DNA of 37,795 nucleotides from Sphingomonas sp. (GTDB taxonomy: Bacteria; Pseudomonadota; Alphaproteobacteria; Sphingomonadales; Sphingomonadaceae): NCBI GenBank assembly GCA_013816595.1, contig JACDEB010000010.1, positions 1 through 37,795 of the forward strand. The letters are read 5' to 3'. The position numbers and the translations under genes are program-made. Of this stretch, positions 30,980-37,795 are shown piece by piece. The first letter of the stretch is position 1. The number at the start of each line of letters is the position of its first letter. The notes beneath the pieces were generated by a model, which was not told the DNA's origin, did no database searches, and saw nothing but the letters and a program-made list of their open reading frames with translations.

Positions 30980-31926
30980 GCAAGCCGCCGCGCAACCCCG
31001 GCGATGACGCGCCCGAACCCGGTCCGCCACTCAAGACACCGGCCCAAACCGCCCGTGCCGGGGCCGCGAACCCGAAGGATTCGGAACTTCGAGCGTCGGT
31101 GCGCGCGGCCCCGGCCGAGCGCCGCCCGCCGGACAAGGACTCGCCGACGATCATCAAGGTCACCGGCCTCCACAACGCTTTTGGCGACGCGGTCATCCAC
31201 GACAAGCTCGACCTTACGGTGCGCCGCGGCGAAATTCTTGGCGTGGTCGGAGGTTCGGGCACCGGCAAGTCGGTGCTGTTGCGCTCGATCATCGGCCTCC
31301 AGACCCCGGGCGAAGGGACCGTCGAGGTTCTCGGCGAGGACATGATCGACCGCACCGAAGATGAAGCCAAGAACATCCGCCGGCGGTGGGGCATCCTGTT
31401 CCAGAACGGCGCCTTGTTTTCGACCCTGACGGTGGCCGAAAATGTCGAATTGCCGATCCGCGAATATTTTCCGTTTCTAAAGCCGCCGTTGCTCGATGAA
31501 ATTGCATCCTACAAGATCGCGATGGGCGGCCTTCCGCCCGATGCCGGCCCCAAATTCCCGTCAGAGCTGTCGGGCGGAATGGTCAAGCGCGCCGGTCTCG
31601 CGCGGGCGCTCGCGCTCGATCCCGAACTGTTGTTCCTTGACGAACCAACCGCGGGCCTTGACCCGATTGCGGCGGCGGCGTTCGACCAATTGATCCTGTC
31701 GCTGCAGCATCGGCTCGGCCTGACCGTGTTCCTGATAACCCACGATCTCGACACCCTGCACGCAATCTGCGACCGGGTGGCGGTATTGGCCGACAAGCGC
31801 GTGGTTGCGGTCGATACGATTTCAAACCTCTTGGCTTTGGATCATCCTTGGATACAAGAGTATTTCAATGGACCTCGCGGCCGAACCGCGGCCGAGAGCT
31901 ATTATAAAGAGGGGGCGGTCGCCTGA
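30976..31926 (+). CDS. mlaF: MlaF-type ABC ATPase
   Basis: A 316-residue ATPase that powers the Mla lipid transporter. A disordered Pro/Ala-rich head of about 55 residues is unusual. The ATPase core follows: Walker A GGSGTGKS (92-99), Q-loop LFQNGALFS, the signature LSGGM (198-202), Walker B LLFLDEP (218-224) with catalytic Glu223, and the switch His in LITHD. It overlaps the permease gene by 4 bases and the MCE protein gene by 1 base (TGATG). The N-terminal extension may be a regulatory or interaction segment, which is inference. Confidence 0.94.
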   Translation: MSKPPRNPGDDAPEPGPPLKTPAQTARAGAANPKDSELRASVRAAPAERRPPDKDSPTIIKVTGLHNAFGDAVIHDKLDLTVRRGEILGVVGGSGTGKSVLLRSIIGLQTPGEGTVEVLGEDMIDRTEDEAKNIRRRWGILFQNGALFSTLTVAENVELPIREYFPFLKPPLLDEIASYKIAMGGLPPDAGPKFPSELSGGMVKRAGLARALALDPELLFLDEPTAGLDPIAAAAFDQLILSLQHRLGLTVFLITHDLDTLHAICDRVAVLADKRVVAVDTISNLLALDHPWIQEYFNGPRGRTAAESYYKEGAVA

Positions 31927-32879
31927 TGGAGACCCGGTCAAACTATGTCATGGTCGGCGCTGTAACGACGGCATTGCTCATCGGCGTCCTGCTGTTCATC
32001 GTCTGGCTTGCCGGGCTGTCGAACAAGCAGACCAAATGCTTCGACATCTATTTCGGCCAGGCGGTCGGCGGACTCAACAAGGGCTCGAGCGTAACCTTTT
32101 CGGGCGTTCCGGTCGGCCAGATCGACAAGATTTCGCTGCTTCCCAATCGCCCCGAATTCGTGTGGGTGAGGATCGAGGTCGACGAACAGACCCCAGTGCT
32201 TCAAGGCACGACGGCGCAGATCAAGGGCGTCGGCTTTACTGGTGTCAGCGAAATCCAGCTCGACGGCGCGGTCAAGGGAACGCCGCCGATCACGCAAATG
32301 GGTCCGCAGGGTTGCCCGGTGCTGCCGTCGAGCCAGAGCGGCCTCGGCGCCTTACTTAATAGCGCTCCGGAATTGATCGACCGGATCCAGCGCCTGACCG
32401 AGCGCCTGACTGAGTTGCTCAACGACAAGAATCAGAATTCGCTTTCCGACATCCTCGAGAATATCGACAAGACGACACTCGTTCTTCGCGAGCGGGCGCC
32501 GGACATGGCCCAGACCATCGCCGAGCTGCGGATTGCGGCGCGCAACGCCGGCCTCGCCGCCCAGCGGGTCGGCATCCTGTCCGATAGCACCAATCGGCTG
32601 GTCAACGAACAGGGCAAGCCGGCCGCCGAAGACTTGCGCAAATCGATCGCCGCGATCCAGAAAGCGGCGGAGAATATGGACGGAATGATTTCCGATGCGC
32701 GGCCGGGCGTCCAGAACTTCAGCAAGTCGACCTTGCCCGAAGCCAATCGCCTGGTGCGCGAAATGCAGGAACTGACCCAGTCGCTGAAATCGGTCACCGA
32801 TCGGGTCGACCAGGGCGGCATTGGCGGGGCACTCGGGCCGCAGAAACTGCCCGACTATGATCCGGGGAAGAAAAAATGA
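31926..32879 (+). CDS. mlaD: MlaD-type MCE-domain protein
   Basis: A 317-residue protein anchored in the inner membrane by a helix at about 9-30. It carries one MCE domain (about 38-120), with the pattern CFDIYFGQAVGGLNKGSSVT and FSGVPVGQIDKI. This is the lipid-binding hexameric ring of the Mla complex. The long C-terminal half (about 145-305) is charged helix with many Asn, Asp and Glu, a probable coiled coil that could form a needle-like tunnel. The gene starts at the base where mlaF stops, and its own stop overlaps the lipoprotein start (ATGA). Confidence 0.93.
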   Translation: METRSNYVMVGAVTTALLIGVLLFIVWLAGLSNKQTKCFDIYFGQAVGGLNKGSSVTFSGVPVGQIDKISLLPNRPEFVWVRIEVDEQTPVLQGTTAQIKGVGFTGVSEIQLDGAVKGTPPITQMGPQGCPVLPSSQSGLGALLNSAPELIDRIQRLTERLTELLNDKNQNSLSDILENIDKTTLVLRERAPDMAQTIAELRIAARNAGLAAQRVGILSDSTNRLVNEQGKPAAEDLRKSIAAIQKAAENMDGMISDARPGVQNFSKSTLPEANRLVREMQELTQSLKSVTDRVDQGGIGGALGPQKLPDYDPGKKK

Positions 32880-33460
32880 GGATTTCGCGTTCATTGATTC
32901 CGCTGGCTTTGGCCGCGGCGCTTGGCGGATGTTTCGGCGGTGGAAAGGTTCCGGCGACGCTCTATACGCTCAGCCCGAATGCGCCCGATCCCGGAACGCT
33001 CAGCCGCGCTGCGGCCGCCGGCCAGGCGGTGACCATCGCCGTTCCGATCATCGACAAGGCGCTTCGCACCGTCCGGGTGTCGGTCGACCGCGGCCCGACC
33101 CAGCTCCAATATGTGAAAGACGTGCAGCTGGTCGATTATCCCGACAAACTGTTCCAGCAACTGCTTTCGGAAACGGTCCGCCGGACCACCAATCGAGTCG
33201 TCCTCAGCCCCGATCAAGCCTCGCTCGACCCGGGCGTGGTCGTAACCGGCCAGTTGCAGAAGTTCGGCTATGATTCGGGCGCTGGCCAAGTCGTTGTTCA
33301 ATATGATGCCGCGCTGTCGACCGACGGCGGAAGGCAGATCGAATCGCGCCGCTTTACCGGCACCGCGCCGTCGGACGGAACCGCCGCGACGGTCGGCTCC
33401 GCGCTCAACGACGCCGCTAACCAGGTCGCCGCCGATGTCGCCAAATGGATCGGCGGATGA
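32876..33460 (+). CDS. ABC-type transport auxiliary lipoprotein (PqiC-like)
   Basis: A 194-residue outer-membrane-directed lipoprotein with signal peptide MRISRSLIPLALAAALGGC, lipid Cys at 19. The mature domain has the auxiliary-component pattern: LYTLSPNA near the start, VTIAVPIIDKALRTVRVSV, then QLQYVKDVQLVDYPDKLFQQ and an open-ended beta-rich C-terminus (VVQYDAALSTDGGRQIESRR). It corresponds to the ABC-type transport auxiliary lipoprotein family that includes PqiC and would complete the path to the outer membrane. It is fourth and last gene of the Mla operon, 12 bases from the convergent pepN stop. Confidence 0.9.
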   Translation: MRISRSLIPLALAAALGGCFGGGKVPATLYTLSPNAPDPGTLSRAAAAGQAVTIAVPIIDKALRTVRVSVDRGPTQLQYVKDVQLVDYPDKLFQQLLSETVRRTTNRVVLSPDQASLDPGVVVTGQLQKFGYDSGAGQVVVQYDAALSTDGGRQIESRRFTGTAPSDGTAATVGSALNDAANQVAADVAKWIGG

Positions 33461-33472
33461 GGCTCTAGCGAG

Positions 33473-36097
33473 TTATGCCAGGCTCTTCGACGCTTGCTCG
33501 TAAACGTCCTTCGACAGGTCCGGCGCAGCCGCAATCCGCTCCAGCGCCTGGCGCATCAGCGCTGCTCGATTGGGTTCGAACCGGCGCCACCTGCCGAATG
33601 GAGTGATCAACCGGGCGGCGGTTTGGGGGTTCAACCGGTCGGCTTCGATGATCATGTCGGCGAGCAATCGATAGCCTTCGCCTGATGCAGTGTTGAAAGC
33701 CCATTGGTTGGCGCCGAACGTGCCGGCAAGCGCGCGCAGGCGGTTGGGATTGGAAAAGGTAAATTCGGCGTGTTTGGTAAGGCGCTTCACCGCCGCAACG
33801 GTGTTGGTCCGCTGCGCCGTTGCTTGCAACGCAAACCATTTGTCGATGACCAAAGGATCGGCCTTGAAACGGTCGTAGAATGCGTCGAGCGCCGCCTCGC
33901 GCTCGGGCGCATCGAGCGACACCAATATGCCAAGCGCGCCCTGACGATCGGTCATATTGTCGGCGGCATCATATTGCGCCTTGGCAAGCGCTGCGCCTGT
34001 CGCCGGATCGCCAGCGGCAAGCAGTGCTAGGGTCACGCTGCGCAGTCGGCGAACGCCCTTGGCGCCGGGGCTGAGGTCGCCGCCAGCGGCACGTCCCGAA
34101 CGGTGAACAGACTGCAGCACGTCGGCGAGTGCGGCGCCGATCGCCTGGCGCAACTCCTCGCGGGTGGAGTGGATCGAATCGGGGTCGATCACCTCCATCC
34201 GGTCGGCGATCAGCGCCTCGCCCGGAAGCAGAATCGCTTCGGCCTTGAACGCCACGTCGAGCGCGTTCGACGACAGGGTCGAGCCGATCGCCTGGATGAC
34301 CGGCGCCCAGTCCCGGCGTCCACCGGTTGCAGCGCGGATCAGCAAGCGCATCATCAATTCCTGCATCGCTTCGAAGCGGGCGAACGGATCGCTGTCGCTG
34401 AGCGCGAGCTTTTCGAGTTCGCCGGAGCGGCGCTGAACGGCCATTGTCACCGGTGCCGAGAAATCGCGGTTGATGGACAGCAAGGGCGGCTCGGTCACAT
34501 CCTCGAAGGTGACAGCGGTGGTCGCCGAATCGAACAGGATCAGCGTTTCCGGCGCCAGCTCCGCGCCGCTGCCGGCTCCGATCAGCGCGGTCTTGAGCGG
34601 GATTGGCATGATCTGTTTTTGCGGTTGGCCGGGAGTCGGATCGACATGCTGCTTGAGATGGAGCGTCGCGGTCGCCGATGCTGAATCGTGGTCGAGCCGG
34701 GCTTCGACCTTGGGCGTTCCGGCCTGGCTGTACCAGATATTGAACGCTGACAGATCGGCTCCGCTGGCATCTTCCAGCGAAGCAACGAACTGGTCGCAGG
34801 TCGCGGCTTCGCCGTCGTGGCGTTCGAAATACAAATCGGTGCCGGCGCGGAATTTGTCGGGGCCGAGCATGGTGTGCATCATCCGGATCAGCTCGGCGCC
34901 CTTGTTGTAGATGGTCGCGGTGTAGAAGTTCGAAATCTCGATGAAGCTGTCGGGGCGGACCGGGTGGGCGAGGGGGCCGGCGTCTTCCGGGAATTGCGCG
35001 GCTCGGAGCACCCGCACGTCCTCGATCCGTTTGACCGCCGGGCTGCCCATGTCGGCCGAAAAGCTCTGATCGCGAAACACGGTGAAGCCTTCCTTCAAAC
35101 TGAGCTGGAACCAGTCGCGGCAGGTCACCCGGTCGCCCGACCAATTGTGAAAATATTCATGCGCCACGACCCGAGCGATATTGTCGAAATCCATGTCGGT
35201 CGCGGTGTCCTGATCGGCCAGAACATAAGCAGTATTGAAGATGTTGAGGCTCTTGTTCTCCATCGCCCCCATGTTGAAATCGCTGACCGCGACGATGTTG
35301 AACAGATCGAGGTCATATTCGCGGCCATAGATGCGCTCGTCCCAGTCCATTGCTGCCTTGAGGCTGGCCATGGCGTGGGCGGTGCGCGGCAGATCAGCCT
35401 CGCGCACCCAAATAGCGAGCTCGACTTCGCGCCCACTCATCGTGGTGAAGCGGTCGCGGTTGGCGGCAAGGTCGCCGGCGACCAATGCGAACAGATAACA
35501 GGGCTTGGGAAAGGGATCGGTCCACTCGGCCCAATGCCGCCCGCCGTCGCTGTCCCCTTCGCCGGTGCGGTTGCCGTTGGACAGCAGGATCGGAAACTTG
35601 GCCTTGTCCGCTTCCATCCGCACCGAATAGCGCGACAGCACGTCGGGCCGATCGGGGAAGAAGGTGATGCGGCGGAAGCCCTCGGCCTCGCACTGGGTGC
35701 ACAACATTCCGCCCGAGGCATAGAGCCCAATCAATTTGGTATTAGCGGCGGGCGCGATGGCGATTTCCGTTTCGACATTTGCCGATCCCCCGGTGATGTC
35801 GACGATCAGCGCAGGCCCATCCATGCGCCACTCTGCCTCCTTGCTGTCGACGCGCACCGCGAGCGGTTTCTGACCGTCGCCGTCGAGCCGGAGCGGGCGG
35901 TCGTGATCGCCGTTGCGGGTCACGGCCAATGTCGCCTTGACCATTGTCCGGTCGGGATCGAGCGCAAAGTCGAGCGAGATTTTAGGCACCAGCCAGTCGG
36001 GCGGTCGATAATCCTCCCGCCGGATGGTCAGATGGGTGGGCGGAACCGGCGCTTCGGCATGCGGTTCGGTGATCGGCAGTTCGGTGCGTACATCCAT
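33473..36097 (-). CDS. pepN: Aminopeptidase N, M1 family
   Basis: An 874-residue zinc metallopeptidase that removes N-terminal amino acids from peptides in the cytoplasm. The exopeptidase motif GAMEN is at 277-281. The zinc site is HEYFH (His313, Glu314, His317) with Glu336 exactly 18 residues later in SLKEGFTV. Length fits the PepN group. The ORF runs open to 36883, but ATG 36097 is the first start that fits the family N-terminus (PPTHLTIRREDYRPPDWLVP follows at 19-38), and the remaining upstream 260 codons are Arg/Pro-rich shadow. It is monocistronic and convergent with the Mla operon. Confidence 0.95.
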   Translation of the reverse strand: MDVRTELPITEPHAEAPVPPTHLTIRREDYRPPDWLVPKISLDFALDPDRTMVKATLAVTRNGDHDRPLRLDGDGQKPLAVRVDSKEAEWRMDGPALIVDITGGSANVETEIAIAPAANTKLIGLYASGGMLCTQCEAEGFRRITFFPDRPDVLSRYSVRMEADKAKFPILLSNGNRTGEGDSDGGRHWAEWTDPFPKPCYLFALVAGDLAANRDRFTTMSGREVELAIWVREADLPRTAHAMASLKAAMDWDERIYGREYDLDLFNIVAVSDFNMGAMENKSLNIFNTAYVLADQDTATDMDFDNIARVVAHEYFHNWSGDRVTCRDWFQLSLKEGFTVFRDQSFSADMGSPAVKRIEDVRVLRAAQFPEDAGPLAHPVRPDSFIEISNFYTATIYNKGAELIRMMHTMLGPDKFRAGTDLYFERHDGEAATCDQFVASLEDASGADLSAFNIWYSQAGTPKVEARLDHDSASATATLHLKQHVDPTPGQPQKQIMPIPLKTALIGAGSGAELAPETLILFDSATTAVTFEDVTEPPLLSINRDFSAPVTMAVQRRSGELEKLALSDSDPFARFEAMQELMMRLLIRAATGGRRDWAPVIQAIGSTLSSNALDVAFKAEAILLPGEALIADRMEVIDPDSIHSTREELRQAIGAALADVLQSVHRSGRAAGGDLSPGAKGVRRLRSVTLALLAAGDPATGAALAKAQYDAADNMTDRQGALGILVSLDAPEREAALDAFYDRFKADPLVIDKWFALQATAQRTNTVAAVKRLTKHAEFTFSNPNRLRALAGTFGANQWAFNTASGEGYRLLADMIIEADRLNPQTAARLITPFGRWRRFEPNRAALMRQALERIAAAPDLSKDVYEQASKSLA

Positions 36098-36147
36098 GCC
36101 GACGGCGATAGTCGGACCCGCCCTGGCGCTCAAGTGATTGCGGCGGC

Positions 36148-36297
36148 CTAGCGCAGTGGGCCGCCGTCCTCGCCCTGGACGCTGTCCGCCCATTGATCGA
36201 CCGAGATCGACAAGGTGCGAAGCAGCGGAACGCTGGCGATCCAGCGGACGATGGCGATGGCCAGGATGACGGCGAGGCTCGCAAGGGTAAAGATCAT
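36148..36297 (-). CDS. Small membrane protein, 49 residues
   Basis: A 49-residue protein starting MIFTLASLAVILAIAIVRWI, one membrane helix at about 2-22 followed by a short charged tail (SVDQWADSVQGEDGGPLR). AAGGAA stands about seven bases before the ATG at 36297, a good ribosome-binding site. The longer frame to 36540 is not used. It lies 50 bases before pepN on the same strand and divergent from the DUF2171 gene. No known family is recognised. Because it is short, coding status rests on the start signal and the hydrophobic helix. Confidence 0.55.
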   Translation of the reverse strand: MIFTLASLAVILAIAIVRWIASVPLLRTLSISVDQWADSVQGEDGGPLR

Positions 36298-36442
36298 GCG
36301 GTTTTTCCTTTCCTTGCCAGCCCTTGTCGCACCGCCGGATGACAAAGCGCGGTCGCCGTGATGGCATTGCGGTGACGGCGATTCCGGGCGCAGCCTTCGA
36401 CGTGCTAATGCGTTGGTGCACCGAACCACAGAGGAGACAGCG

Positions 36443-36703
36443 ATGAGCAGCTTCACCGACATTCGTGACCGCATGGAAGTGATCGGCGCCGACGGCGTCC
36501 ACATCGGCACTGTCGACCGTGTGGATGGCGACCGCATCAAACTGACGCGCCATGACAGCGGCGCGGCCCACGAAGACCATCACCATTATATTCCCAGGGG
36601 ACTGGTCGCCGAAGTCGAAGGCGACAAGGTCCGGTTGAGCGCCAATGGCGATGTCGTTGCGGCGCTGTTCGAAGAGGAAAAGGACGGCAAGCCGATCGGC
36701 TGA
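36443..36703 (+). CDS. DUF2171-domain protein
   Basis: An 86-residue cytoplasmic protein of the DUF2171 family: IRDRMEVIGADGVHIGTVDR, then DGDRIKLTRHDSGAAHEDHH and YIPRGLVAEVEGDKVRLSAN. The pattern is a small PRC-barrel-like beta fold. The family is common in alphaproteobacteria with stress-linked genes, but function is not known. Start at 36443 has GAGGAG upstream. A His-rich stretch (EDHHHY) at about 44-49 is notable. It is monocistronic; the next small gene starts 58 bases after its stop. Confidence 0.88.
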   Translation: MSSFTDIRDRMEVIGADGVHIGTVDRVDGDRIKLTRHDSGAAHEDHHHYIPRGLVAEVEGDKVRLSANGDVVAALFEEEKDGKPIG

Positions 36704-36761
36704 TACTGGACAATCGCCGCTCCGCCGCCGATGCTCGCGGTTCGACGGGCACAGGGGGATA

Positions 36762-36962
36762 GTGACGGAGATTCTGGAGGGCACGATCGAGCCCGCCGAA
36801 CCGCGGCGTAACAAGCATGGATACATGTTTTTCGACCAGCTGCGGTTCGGCGACATGGCCGGCACCGAGCGTATGCTGCCCAAGATCTGCGCCGGGGGAG
36901 CGGTCGCGACCGACCGCCGCCCGACCCCGCATTGGACAATTCGGAGTAGCGGCGGGCCGTAA
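36762..36962 (+). CDS. Small unknown protein, possibly truncated
   Basis: A 66-residue frame from a GTG with AGGGGG just upstream. The middle reads EPRRNKHGYMFFDQLRFGDM and ERMLPKICAGGAVATD, which looks like genuine protein and recalls small sphingomonad proteins where a longer conserved C-terminus follows the GGAVA motif. Here the C-terminus (RRPTPHWTIRSSGGP) is different, so the gene may be shortened by a frameshift or deletion. The frame open from 36645 is not the real start. No function known. Confidence 0.45.
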   Translation: MTEILEGTIEPAEPRRNKHGYMFFDQLRFGDMAGTERMLPKICAGGAVATDRRPTPHWTIRSSGGP

Positions 36963-37020
36963 GCGCCCCCGCACGAAGCCGCTAACCGGTTGATAACCGC
37001 TTGGCCTTAGGATCGCGGTC

Positions 37021-37266
37021 ATGGCCAGTCCGCTTCATTCCGGCAAAAGCTCCGTCAATCTGGGGCCGACCGCGGTGCCCGGATCGCGCATCCGCCGCGA
37101 CCCGCCGCCACCGGTTAAGAAAGTCGTCGACCGCGATCCCGACACCGCCGACAGCTGGACCGTGATCACCGGCATCTTGACCTTCGAACTCGCCTTGTTC
37201 GTGATCATCGTCGCGATCAGCAGCTACAATGGCTGGTCGCCGCGGCACACCATCGTCCAATTCTGA
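37021..37266 (+). CDS. Small single-helix membrane protein, unknown function
   Basis: An 81-residue protein with an N-terminal cytoplasmic tail containing SSVNLGPTAVPGSRIRRDPP, a single membrane helix (about 48-66, VITGILTFELALFVIIVAIS) and a short end SSYNGWSPRHTIVQF. Similar small proteins starting with a GKSSVNLGP pattern are familiar to me from sphingomonads, with no known function. It is monocistronic and convergent with the sulfotransferase gene. The start at ATG 37021 is the only sensible one. Confidence 0.7.
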   Translation: MASPLHSGKSSVNLGPTAVPGSRIRRDPPPPVKKVVDRDPDTADSWTVITGILTFELALFVIIVAISSYNGWSPRHTIVQF

Positions 37267-37335
37267 AGCCGGCGCGCCGCAAGCGCGGCCGCTGAACGCA
37301 TCTTGCCGTCACTCAAAAGCGGTCCGCCACTGTCG

Positions 37336-37795
37336 TCAGCCCAGCGCCTCGACTTCGGCGGCGAGCGCGGCGAAATCGGCGTGCCCGGTGACCGGAGCGA
37401 TCCGCTCGGCCCACATCGCGTCGATCCTCTCCGCGACCGATTGCGGAAGCGCCCGCGGATCGCTGCCGCTCGACTGGACCTTGGATGAATCGCTGTCCGC
37501 CGGGATCCCGATCTTGGCGGCGAGCGCATCGCTCACCAGGCGGTCGTCGAACTGGTGCTTGTGGGCGTGCATGAACGCGCGCGACGTGCGCTCGTCGACC
37601 AGAGCGGCGGCCTCGTCGGTCAGCGGGAGGCTGAGGAAGCCGGCCAAGCGGCGGATCATCGCCGGCCGGTTCGCCGCCGCCCAGCGATAGGTCGCGAGCA
37701 AAGTGTCGGGCTGGTGGCGGCGCGCATGCCAGCTGAGCAAGTGGGTGAAATAGTCGCAGCCACCGGGCCCGCCGCCCACCCACAACGGGAAGAAC
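37336..37795 (-). CDS. Sulfotransferase-family protein, 3' part (runs off window)
   Basis: The C-terminal 152 residues of a protein whose 5' end is outside the window. The visible part reads FFPLWVGGGPGGCDYFTHLL, then SWHARRHQPDTLLATYRWAA, AAANRPAMIRRLAGFLSLPL, DERTSRAFM. This is the late part of the sulfotransferase fold: the helix before the R-D-HPDTL strand, the 'MIRRLAGFLSLPL' helix and the S-F-M motif. It would transfer sulfate from PAPS. The PAPS-binding 5' loop is not in the window. The codon at 37785 that looks like a start is TTG inside the frame, so the gene continues upstream. Confidence 0.75.
   Translation of the reverse strand, partial: FFPLWVGGGPGGCDYFTHLLSWHARRHQPDTLLATYRWAAANRPAMIRRLAGFLSLPLTDEAAALVDERTSRAFMHAHKHQFDDRLVSDALAAKIGIPADSDSSKVQSSGSDPRALPQSVAERIDAMWAERIAPVTGHADFAALAAEVEALG

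Noticed and set aside
36098-36883. 260 extra N-terminal codons open upstream of pepN
   Set aside because: Arg/Pro-rich and unlike any aminopeptidase; it overlaps the better-supported 49-residue protein and DUF2171 genes.

Overview
The window looks like a chromosome segment of an alphaproteobacterium of the order Sphingomonadales. The grounds are high GC content, a giant NAD-dependent glutamate dehydrogenase, an Mla-type lipid ABC system with a fused STAS domain, a DUF2171 stress protein, a general-stress (EcfG-type) promoter, and short palindromic repeats of a type I associate with sphingomonad intergenic regions. No rRNA, integrase, transposase or CRISPR array was seen.

Region 1 (1 to about 9.56 kb) looks accessory. 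Genes are small and loosely spaced, and at least nine copies of one GTCCGC/GCGGAC hairpin repeat lie between them. It carries a cold-shock protein, several small unknowns, two lipoproteins (one a Met-rich DUF4142 protein behind a GGAAC-N17-CGTT promoter), two small membrane proteins and a cupredoxin. These are followed by an overlapping pair of glycosyltransferase and di-iron ferritin-like protein. Last comes an operon of a ChrB-N-like protein, a PepSY membrane protein and a porin, ending in what looks like the first 17 codons of a TauE/SafE exporter. The remnant lies about 120 bp from a tRNA-Thr(CGT) gene.

Region 2 (9.79 to 37.8 kb) is dense, core-like and free of the repeat. It holds: a PAS protein, NAD-GDH and a coupled ATP-grasp enzyme; a five-gene minus-strand operon (acyl-CoA synthetase, IorB-like molybdoenzyme, ferrochelatase, acetoacetyl-CoA reductase, ribbon-helix-helix protein); a plus-strand run (lgt, MidA-like methyltransferase, GNAT, pgeF, and a PLP enzyme of Cys/Met metabolism); a minus-strand head-group module (CDP-alcohol phosphotransferase, nucleotidyltransferase, HAD phosphatase); the divergent Mla operon (permease, ATPase, MCE protein, lipoprotein); then pepN, four small genes and the 3' end of a sulfotransferase gene.

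The main functional themes are envelope lipid synthesis and transport (lgt, head-group module, Mla), nitrogen entry through glutamate, polyhydroxybutyrate and acyl-CoA metabolism, haem synthesis, and metal or anion stress in the accessory part. Most adjacent genes in region 2 overlap by 1 to 4 bases, so translational coupling is widespread.
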